NCBI GenBank assembly: GCA_016783985.1
Contig: JADHVM010000021.1
Coordinates: 1 to 14,363 of the forward strand
Reading direction: 5' to 3'
Source: Actinomycetota bacterium
GTDB lineage: Bacteria > Actinomycetota > Humimicrobiia > Humimicrobiales > Humimicrobiaceae
Length of the DNA stretch: 14,363 bases
The translations under genes were made by a program, and so were the position numbers. The notes below the pieces were generated by a model. It ran no database searches. It had not been told where the DNA came from and worked only from the letters and a program-made list of their open reading frames with translations. Positions 7,441 to 13,643 of this stretch are shown here, piece after piece; the stretch's first letter is position 1; each line of letters starts with the position of its first letter.

Positions 7441-8069
7441 TAGCAATATTTGACTTTGATGGAACATTGATAAAAAGAGATTCAATGGTCTTATTTTTCC
7501 TAAGATATTTCAATTTCTCCTGGAAAAATATTCTTAACCTTTTCCAATTAGCCCTGGTAACAATAAAATTTTTCCTAAAAATTTACTCCCAAAAGAAGTA
7601 TAAAGAAAAATTCCTTAATCTGGTTATAGATTCATCAAAGATAAAAGATCCAGACAAAATTACTGATGATTTTTCAGAATGTCTACTAAAATTAATTTTT
7701 AAAGATGCCAGAAAAAGGATTATAAAATTAAAGGATAAAGGATATAAACTTGTACTTCTAAGTGCTTCACCTGATTTTTACCTGAAAAAAATAAAAGACA
7801 AATTAGGATTTTCAAAATTAATCTGTACAAAAACCAATTTCAAAAATGGAAAAATCACTATTTGCGGTGAAAACTGTTATGGTGAAAATAAAATCAAAAT
7901 GCTTTTGGATGAATATAAAAAAGAAGATGTCAATTGGGAGGAATCATATTGTTTTGCGGACAATAAATCTGATAGACGCTTGTTAGGCCTTTTCGGTAAT
8001 GCATATATTGTGAATAATAAAAGATTCAGAAAAAATAATTCGAATTTTAAACTTTTGACCTGGAAGTAG
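7431..8069 (+). CDS. HAD-IB family phosphatase
   Basis: This 212-residue protein has all four HAD motifs. Motif I is FDFDGTL with nucleophile D8 and acid/base D10. Motif II is LLSAS with S111. Motif III is a Lys in GENKIKML (K154 or K156). Motif IV is FADNKSDRRLL with D177 and D181, where most relatives have GDSxxD. A helical cap (about 20-95) lies between motifs I and II, placing it in subfamily IB with phosphoserine-phosphatase-like proteins. The ATG lies inside the last codons of the UbiA-like gene, without its own ribosome site, which suggests translational coupling. The pairing implies it dephosphorylates the UbiA product, a job done by a different phosphatase family in mycobacterial decaprenylphosphoryl-ribose synthesis. 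A general small-molecule phosphatase remains possible. Confidence 0.8.
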   Translation: MELVAIFDFDGTLIKRDSMVLFFLRYFNFSWKNILNLFQLALVTIKFFLKIYSQKKYKEKFLNLVIDSSKIKDPDKITDDFSECLLKLIFKDARKRIIKLKDKGYKLVLLSASPDFYLKKIKDKLGFSKLICTKTNFKNGKITICGENCYGENKIKMLLDEYKKEDVNWEESYCFADNKSDRRLLGLFGNAYIVNNKRFRKNNSNFKLLTWK

Positions 8070-8091
8070 TATTATTTTAATCTTTCTTAAC

Positions 8092-8235
8092 CTATTTCAT
8101 TAACCCTTTGAATTTATCTACTGTCAAATCTACGTCTCTTAAAATACTTATTAATGTTTTAGGATGCAAAATCTTCCCAGCATGATAAGGTATAGTAGCT
8201 CTCTCACCACTTTTATTTCTATTTATTTTATAACA
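8092..8235 (-). pseudogene. hicA: hicA-type mRNA interferase toxin, 5' truncated
   Basis: On the minus strand an open stretch of 47 codons ends at a stop (8092-8094). It includes ERATIPYHAGKILHPKTL and then LISILRDVDLTVDKF, which is the C-terminal half of HicA toxins: the IPYH strand, the K-x-L-x-x-x-T-L turn and the ILR-DxxLT-xxF helix. The N-terminal half with the catalytic GSHxxF/Y loop is lost; a stop precedes it and no start codon is in frame. No hicB antitoxin gene is visible. HicA works as an RNase in a two-gene toxin-antitoxin module, but this piece should be inactive. Confidence 0.75.
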
Positions 8236-8273
8236 TTAAAAAGTTTTTTATAAAAAGTGATAATTTTTATTTA

Positions 8274-8715
8274 ATGAATTCGGATTTAACTTTTATTACA
8301 AATGAAGCAGGCCAAACCTTAAAAGAAAGATTTAAAGTATTAATTAAAGACTCCGAATTCTCTGACTGCCTAGTAGGTTATTTTTATTCAAGCGGCTTCC
8401 ATGCTCTTTACAAATCCCTGGTAAAAACCGAGAAAATAAGAATACTTATTGGAATTAGCACCAGCAAAAAGGTATTTGATTTGATTGATTCTCCAGCAGA
8501 TTCGTTTTTACAATCAGTAAATCCATCTTCAACACCATTAATTGCAGATAAGACATTTTTATCATCTTTCTCATCAGCTTCAGGAAGACAACTTCAGCTT
8601 CAGCTTTCTAATTCCGAAGTAAAAGAAGAATTTGAAAATATAACCATAAGTGAATTTGAGAAATCAGAAGACAGGAAAGAAACTGAAGAAGAGGTCACCA
8701 AATTTATATATTTAT
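8274..8715 (+). pseudogene. PLD-domain helicase N-terminus, truncated and interrupted
   Basis: The first 71 codons encode FITNEAGQTLKERF, FSDCLVGYFYSSGFHALYKS and KIRILIGISTSKKVFDLI. This is the opening of SNF2-type helicases with a phospholipase-D-like nuclease domain, often found in restriction or defence islands. A foreign-looking stretch (about 8487-8588) follows, then the expected continuation QLQLQLSNSEVKEEF, SEDRKETEEEVTKFI up to about 8715. After that the + strand frame continues to a stop at 8855 with a PAPPVASS-like composition, which is the shadow of a minus-strand piece rather than helicase. All helicase motifs and most of the roughly 1000-residue protein are missing. The opening ATG could still be translated into a 193-residue chimera, but I see no ribosome site. 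Confidence 0.7.
8487..8588. other. About 105-bp insertion inside the helicase remnant
   Basis: These bases separate two parts of the PLD-domain protein that lie close together in the family as I recall it. In the + frame they encode a Ser-rich stretch (SFLQSVNPSSTPLIADKTFL). On the minus strand they read as a more protein-like acidic sequence (LPEADEKDDKN, then AINGVEDGFTDCKNESAGE). I do not recognise either. No clear terminal inverted repeats or target duplication are visible. It might be a small mobile fragment or a family-specific loop. Confidence 0.35.
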
Positions 8716-8717
8716 GG

Positions 8718-8963
8718 GATTCTGCATTGAAATCCTGTGAAGCTTTTCCTTCTTTTATGGCACCTGCTCCACCAGTCGCTTCGTCAAAATATTCAAATCC
8801 GACAGGATTAATCTGTCTCCATCCCGGTTTATTAAATATATCCATAATTTCTTAATAATATGCTGGAAAATTCATGGTGGAACGATTTCTCTATATTAAT
8901 ATCCGAATAGCCCATGCTCACACCATCATTAGTCACATAGACAACATTTGCTGAATTTGTCCC
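8718..8963 (-). pseudogene. Frameshifted zinc-metallopeptidase-like fragment
   Basis: Two minus-strand frames join into one plausible protein. From 8963 to the stop at 8832-8834 the frame encodes GTNSANVVYVTNDGVSMGYS followed by FHHEFSSILLRNYGYI. A one-base shift near 8840 continues in another frame with FNKPGWRQINPVGFEYF and DEATGGAGAIKEGKASQDF to about 8718, where the helicase remnant begins. FHHEFSSILLRN resembles the HExxH helix of putative zinc-binding metallopeptidases, but the second zinc histidine is replaced by Ser in HEFSS. Both ends are missing, so this is a decayed piece. The family call is tentative; that the minus strand was once coding is better supported. Confidence 0.42.
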
Positions 8964-9012
8964 TTATATTTATGTATTTACATATATAGTCAAATATACT
9001 AAAGTAAAATTC

Positions 9013-9120
9013 ATGTTTACAGATACTGCCACTATTAGCAAAGCCGTCTTACAATACAGGATCAGGAAGCCTCAGTACAGCCCCTATTACAAGTGCATCG
9101 AGGACATATCAATACCTTAA
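9013..9120 (+). pseudogene. IS91-type transposase N-terminal remnant
   Basis: The 35 codons starting at ATG 9013 include QYRIRKPQYSPYYKCIED before a stop at 9118-9120. The pattern YxxRxPxxSPYYxCxED is the opening of IS91/IS801-family transposases, just ahead of their zinc-binding N-terminal domain. In those proteins it continues with an HFE-like segment, which is lost here. No further transposase sequence and no element ends are visible. The bases are richer in GC than the flanks (9061-9100), which fits an outside origin. Confidence 0.5.
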
Positions 9121-9213
9121 ATGAATAGCAAAGTAACATAATATATTCAATATTTGCATAAATAATCTAAATAATTACAATAATAATTAGTAATAAAAAT
9201 AAATAATTTGAAA

Positions 9214-11481
9214 ATGAGCACAAATCTCAAAAAGAGCAAGTTAAAAAATAAATCAAGCATTACAAAAAAAATAAAGGAAACATTCCAAAATAAATCAAAC
9301 ATTGTAATATTTATAATCCTTCTCATTACTATTTTATATGCCATAATAACTAGATTCCTCAACTTGGGTAGGCTTGCATATTGGGGAGATGACGGAATGA
9401 CATATATAAGCACAATTTCAGTGCTGGAGCACGGTTACCCTCTTCTCCCTTCAGGAAATATAATGTTTCACAACATTGCTTCTGCATACTTCAAATCAAT
9501 ACCTATATTGTTATTTGGAGACAATGAATTTGCACATAGATTCCTAAGTGCACTGTCAGGAGTCCTTCTCATACCACTTATATTCATATTTATAAAGGAA
9601 CTAACAAATAAATACATTGCTGCAGTTACTTCTATTATTCTAGCTATAAATTCATGGCAGATAGAATTTGCCAGAGAGGCAAGGTACTATTCAGAATTTC
9701 AATTTTTCTATATATTAACTGTTTACTTTTTTTATAAAGGATTTTTTCAGGATAAAAAAGTCTATAAAATACTAGCGGTAATATTCATATTTATAACCAC
9801 CCAAATCGTAACTATAGGAATGACTCTAATCTTTTTATTTATCCCGCTTCTTATTTATAAAGGTTTTAAAAAATTCTTTAAAAGGGATATAGTTATATCA
9901 CTGATTATCTCAAGTGCGATTGTACTGGGAGAAATAATACACAGGGAACTATTTTGGAAAGCTGGTCTAAGTTTTTATACACCTGGTATAAGTACAGATA
10001 TTGCCAGTCCTGTCCTCAGGGCTCTTTCAAAATATTTCTCAAACTACACACCATTTTTTTACAAAATTTTTTCTATTATCTATCCTCAAACATATTATAT
10101 TTTCATATATGGTAGCCTTTTTATATTAATATACATATTTTTCAAACCCCTCAGGAATCCTGATGAATACTATATAAATATTTATAGCAGCAAGAAAATT
10201 GATTTTAAATTTCCTTTCAATTTATTTTTTCTTTATTTTATATTTTTTTCTAATGGTGTTTTTTATGGATTCGGAAACATGGTTAACCAGCAAAGATACA
10301 TGTACCATTTACACCCTGTATTCATAGCAATATTTTTATATATATGTTTTGAGGTATCAAGAATATTTATCCATTACACTCACCTGGTAACCTCAAAAAT
10401 AAAGGCCAGAAATTTTAATAAAATAAAAAAGTATGACAGATACTATGTATTTGCTATCCTGCCAATTTTTATAATACTTACAGTCTCGCTTATAAATTAT
10501 ATTAATCCAATACAAAACTTTAAAATCACTCAAAGGGAAAATGGAGACCCTGTAAACAGCCTTTTTGCTCCAAGCAATACATATAGTTCCCATTACGACC
10601 CCAAAACACCAGGTGAATATGTTAACCTACAAAAAAATGAGGGAGATATTATTATAGCTAATGACGTTCTGAATCACTACCCCTATATAAAACAAATAGA
10701 TTACTGGCTATGGAGCGGCAATCTTATTTCATGGCAGCCATATGATTTAAAAGATGGTATCTATTATGATGAATTTTTCGGTGTGCCTTTAATAAGGGAT
10801 ATATCAGATTTTTTCAAGGTATTGAATGAAAACTCCAATAAGAATGTATGGGTAATAACCTCTGACTCCATAAGAAAGCCTGCTCATATTGAACCTCTAA
10901 TTTATAATTTCCTTGAAGAAAACAACCAATATAAAATGATAACTGGAAAAGACAATATCAGCTCAGCTTATCTATTTCCTGCGATGGAAAATGGTAGTAG
11001 AAATTACTTAATGTATTCTAATGTAGAACCAACATCAGAAGAGATAATAAAAGTTAATCTTGATGATGGTAAATATATCTTTTCATTTAATGAACCAAGT
11101 AATTCTAAATATTTAAATTATGGATGGTCTGGAATGGATGAAATTGGAACATGGACTAACCAAAAAGAGTCTTTACTCTTCTTAAGCTTTAAAGATCATA
11201 CAAATTACAATCTTGATATAAACATAATGCCATTATACACTCCTGAAATAGACCAGACAGTAGAAATTTTTTTTAATGGTGATAATATAGAAAAATTTAC
11301 TTTAGATAACCCCGGGTTAAAAAAATATACTATTACTATCCGCAAAGAATTATTAAAAGAAGAATACAATGTCTTAAAATTTAAATTCAAATATCTATTA
11401 AGTCCCAGACAACTTGGTATAAGTAGTCAAGACAGTAGAAATTTAGCAGTTTATTTTAATAAGATAGATTTTTATAAATAA
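9214..11481 (+). CDS. GT-C glycosyltransferase with C-terminal beta-sandwich-like domain
   Basis: This 755-residue membrane protein resembles GT39/ArnT-type GT-C transferases. A Lys-rich cytoplasmic tail (1-28) precedes the first helix (about 29-47). The first external loop has RLAYWGDDGMTYIS, where D59 or D60 is the likely catalytic base, and FAREARYYSEF (152-162) is the typical second family segment. About ten further helices follow to about residue 430. The rest is extracytoplasmic. Its last 140 residues contain NYGWSGMDEIGTWT, then FFNGDN, and SPRQLGISSQDSRNLAVYF, a pattern seen in beta-sandwich domains at the ends of membrane glycosyltransferases and in arabinosyltransferase-like proteins. 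It should transfer a sugar from polyprenyl phosphate to a surface acceptor, plausibly using the UbiA/HAD product. ATG 9214 is chosen over TTG 9208; neither has a good ribosome site. Confidence 0.8.
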   Translation: MSTNLKKSKLKNKSSITKKIKETFQNKSNIVIFIILLITILYAIITRFLNLGRLAYWGDDGMTYISTISVLEHGYPLLPSGNIMFHNIASAYFKSIPILLFGDNEFAHRFLSALSGVLLIPLIFIFIKELTNKYIAAVTSIILAINSWQIEFAREARYYSEFQFFYILTVYFFYKGFFQDKKVYKILAVIFIFITTQIVTIGMTLIFLFIPLLIYKGFKKFFKRDIVISLIISSAIVLGEIIHRELFWKAGLSFYTPGISTDIASPVLRALSKYFSNYTPFFYKIFSIIYPQTYYIFIYGSLFILIYIFFKPLRNPDEYYINIYSSKKIDFKFPFNLFFLYFIFFSNGVFYGFGNMVNQQRYMYHLHPVFIAIFLYICFEVSRIFIHYTHLVTSKIKARNFNKIKKYDRYYVFAILPIFIILTVSLINYINPIQNFKITQRENGDPVNSLFAPSNTYSSHYDPKTPGEYVNLQKNEGDIIIANDVLNHYPYIKQIDYWLWSGNLISWQPYDLKDGIYYDEFFGVPLIRDISDFFKVLNENSNKNVWVITSDSIRKPAHIEPLIYNFLEENNQYKMITGKDNISSAYLFPAMENGSRNYLMYSNVEPTSEEIIKVNLDDGKYIFSFNEPSNSKYLNYGWSGMDEIGTWTNQKESLLFLSFKDHTNYNLDINIMPLYTPEIDQTVEIFFNGDNIEKFTLDNPGLKKYTITIRKELLKEEYNVLKFKFKYLLSPRQLGISSQDSRNLAVYFNKIDFYK

Positions 11482-11563
11482 AAATATAAAAAATATCCAA
11501 AATTTCACCCACAACACCTTATACGCTAGATCTTAAGCTTACTAAAATAAAACTTTTAACACA

Positions 11564-11583
11564 TTATCTTAGATAATATCTAA
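11564..11583. repeat. Two overlapping perfect inverted repeats
   Basis: TTATCT-T-AGATAA (11564-11576) and TTAGATA-A-TATCTAA (11569-11583) overlap by eight bases. Each is a perfect palindrome with a one-base centre. They lie 28 bases before the proposed -35 box of the epimerase gene, so an operator is possible. AT-only-like palindromes are also expected by chance in such DNA. Confidence 0.3.
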
Positions 11584-11610
11584 AATCTGAAAAATATAAA
11601 AATTTCATTA

Positions 11611-11637
11611 TTGCTAAAAAATTTTTTTGTGTATAAT
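11611..11637 (+). promoter_or_regulatory. Candidate sigma-70-type promoter
   Basis: TTGCTA (11611-11616) and a perfect TATAAT (11632-11637) are separated by 15 bases, somewhat shorter than the usual 17. The -10 box is 57 bases before the ATG at 11695. It could start a transcript for the epimerase, GT2 and radical SAM genes. The base composition makes chance matches to TATAAT common. Confidence 0.4.
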
Positions 11638-11694
11638 TAGTTAATAATTTTATTACCATTACAGAATAATTTAAAAGCTTTTTAAAACATTGAC

Positions 11695-12663
11695 ATGTAT
11701 ATACTTATTACTGGTGGAGCTGGATTTATAGGCTCCCATCTCTGTGAAAAATTAATAGATCTGAATCACAAAATAATCTGTATAGATAATTTTAATAATT
11801 ACTACAACCCAAAAATAAAGGAAAATAACCTAAAAAATATTATAGATAATAAAAATTTCAACTTATATAGGTTAGACATATTAAATAAGGAAAAAATAAA
11901 TAAGATATTCTCAGCTCAAAAGATAAACATAATAATTCATCTGGCTGCAAGAGCAGGTGTAAGACCCTCTTTAAGCAATGCTTTACTCTATGAAGCAGTA
12001 AATGTTCAAGGAACCATTAATCTTTTAGAAGCCTGCAAAGATTATGGCATAAAAAAATTCATTTTCGCTTCCTCGTCTTCAGTATATGGTGATAACAAAA
12101 AAGTTCCATTTTCAGAAGATGATAATGTAGATAATCCAGTATCTCCTTATGCTGCAACCAAAAAATCAGGCGAGCTTATTTGTTACACCTACCATCATCT
12201 ATACGATATCTCTATTCTTTGCTTTAGGTTATTCACTGTTTATGGCCCACGCCAGAGACCGGAAATGGCTATACACAGATTCACCAGGCAAATATTGAAC
12301 GGGGAGGATATGGAAATCTACGGCGACGGGTCTTCTTCACGGGATTATACTTATATTGACGATGTGATATCCGGCGTTATAAGCAGCCTGGACAGGATAA
12401 AAGGTTTTGAGATTATTAATCTGGGAAATTCAAAGACGGTTAAATTAATGGATCTGATAAGATTAATTGAAATCACTACAGGAGAGAAAGGACATTTGAA
12501 ATTTACTGTCAGTCAGCCGGGTGATGTCTTTGTGACCTACGCCGATATTAGAAAAGCAAGAAAAATGTTAAAATATCTTCCTAAGACCAATATCAAGGAT
12601 GGTTTAACTAAATTTGTAGAGTGGTATAAAGAAAAAAGAGAAGAAGGCTTATTTAATGAATAA
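11695..12663 (+). CDS. NAD-dependent sugar epimerase, UDP-glucuronate 4-epimerase-like
   Basis: This 322-residue extended SDR protein has TGGAGFIGSH (6-15) for NAD binding and D31 in CIDNFNNYYNPKIKENNL. The NF-x-x-YY-x-P-x-x-K-x-x-x-L pattern favours UDP-glucuronate 4-epimerases over GalE. LAARAGVRPSL (83-93), ASSSSVYG (125-132, active-site Ser), YAATK (152-156, catalytic Tyr and Lys) and FRLFTVYGPRQRPEMAI (177-193) complete the fold. It probably interconverts UDP-GlcA and UDP-GalA or a similar pair in the cytoplasm, providing precursors for the locus. No ribosome site precedes the ATG. The stop overlaps the next gene's start by eight bases. The 5' part is far poorer in GC (my count for 11761-11940 is 34 of 180) than the 3' part (80 of 180 for 12241-12420). 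Confidence 0.82.
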   Translation: MYILITGGAGFIGSHLCEKLIDLNHKIICIDNFNNYYNPKIKENNLKNIIDNKNFNLYRLDILNKEKINKIFSAQKINIIIHLAARAGVRPSLSNALLYEAVNVQGTINLLEACKDYGIKKFIFASSSSVYGDNKKVPFSEDDNVDNPVSPYAATKKSGELICYTYHHLYDISILCFRLFTVYGPRQRPEMAIHRFTRQILNGEDMEIYGDGSSSRDYTYIDDVISGVISSLDRIKGFEIINLGNSKTVKLMDLIRLIEITTGEKGHLKFTVSQPGDVFVTYADIRKARKMLKYLPKTNIKDGLTKFVEWYKEKREEGLFNE

Positions 12664-13627
12664 TGTTTTAAAAAAGACTAAATCTGGTGTAGATCTGTCT
12701 ATTGTTATTCCCATCTATAACGAAAAAGAAAGTATTGGGGGACTTTATGAGAAACTGAATAAAGCTCTTTCCAGGATGAACTTAAAGTATGAAGTGTTAC
12801 TTATAGATGATGGAAGCGTAGATGGCACTTTTAACGAACTTTTAAAAGTGCACCGTAAAAATAAATTGTTTAAAATTATCAGGTTCAGGAAAAATTTTGG
12901 ACAGACGTCAGCTATAAGCGCCGGATTTAGTTACGCTGAGGGTGAAGTAGTGATTACCCTTGATGCAGATCTGCAAAACGATCCCCAGGATATTCCCGTT
13001 TTACTGGAGAAGCTAAATGAAGGTTATGATATTGTAAGCGGCTGGCGCAAGAACAGAAAGGATAAGGCTGTGACCAGAAGATTTCCTTCAATTATAGCAA
13101 ATAAAATAATATCAAAACTCACCGGAGTCCATCTTCATGATTATGGGTGCACTTTAAAAGTTTACAAAAAAGAAGTGGTAAAAAATATTAACCTGTATGG
13201 CGAAATGCACCGGTATATTCCTGCTATAGCCAGCTGGATGGGGGTAAAAGTAGCAGAAGTTCCTGTTATGCACCACAGCAGGAGGCATGGAAAATCGAAA
13301 TATGGGGTTTCAAGAACAATAAAGGTCATCCTTGATATAATTACACTAAAATTTCTTTTAAGCTATTCTCAAAGTCCAATACAGATGTTTGGGCTGCTGG
13401 GTTTATTTTCAGGTATGATCGGATTTATTATGACTGCTTATCTTATCATAATGAGACTATTTTTCAATCAACCCCTGGCTGATAGGCCTCTGTTTATCCT
13501 TTCTATATTTATGATTTTTATCGGGGTTCAACTTATTACTATAGGGCTACTGGCAGAAGTGCTTATACGTGTATATCATAAAGTTCAAGATAGATCTACT
13601 TATGTAATTAAAGATATAATTTTATAG
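12656..13627 (+). CDS. GT2 polyprenyl-phosphate glycosyltransferase (DPM1/GtrB/ArnC-like)
   Basis: This 323-residue protein starts with a GT-A domain: LSIVIPIYNEKESI (14-27), LLIDDGSVDGT (48-58) with nucleotide-binding D51/D52, FRKNFGQTSAISAG (77-90) and TLDADLQNDPQDI (101-113) with the metal-binding D103/D105. HHSRRHGKSKYG (about 211-222) is typical of this subgroup. Two C-terminal membrane segments (about 243-266 and 281-307) anchor it. Relatives transfer Man, Glc or 4-amino-arabinose-type sugars from nucleotide donors to polyprenyl phosphate at the inner face; the product feeds GT-C transferases such as those at 2221 and 9214. GAAGG (12643-12647) lies eight bases before the ATG, inside the end of the epimerase gene, and the eight-base overlap points to coupled translation. 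The sugar is not determinable. Confidence 0.85.
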   Translation: MNNVLKKTKSGVDLSIVIPIYNEKESIGGLYEKLNKALSRMNLKYEVLLIDDGSVDGTFNELLKVHRKNKLFKIIRFRKNFGQTSAISAGFSYAEGEVVITLDADLQNDPQDIPVLLEKLNEGYDIVSGWRKNRKDKAVTRRFPSIIANKIISKLTGVHLHDYGCTLKVYKKEVVKNINLYGEMHRYIPAIASWMGVKVAEVPVMHHSRRHGKSKYGVSRTIKVILDIITLKFLLSYSQSPIQMFGLLGLFSGMIGFIMTAYLIIMRLFFNQPLADRPLFILSIFMIFIGVQLITIGLLAEVLIRVYHKVQDRSTYVIKDIIL

Positions 13628-13643
13628 TAAATATAAGTATATA

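Noticed and set aside
8600..8845. An intact 81-residue minus-strand protein
   Set aside because: Only its first part (to about AESHK) looks like real protein; the rest is antisense of the PLD-helicase remnant, so it is a chance fusion of fragments.
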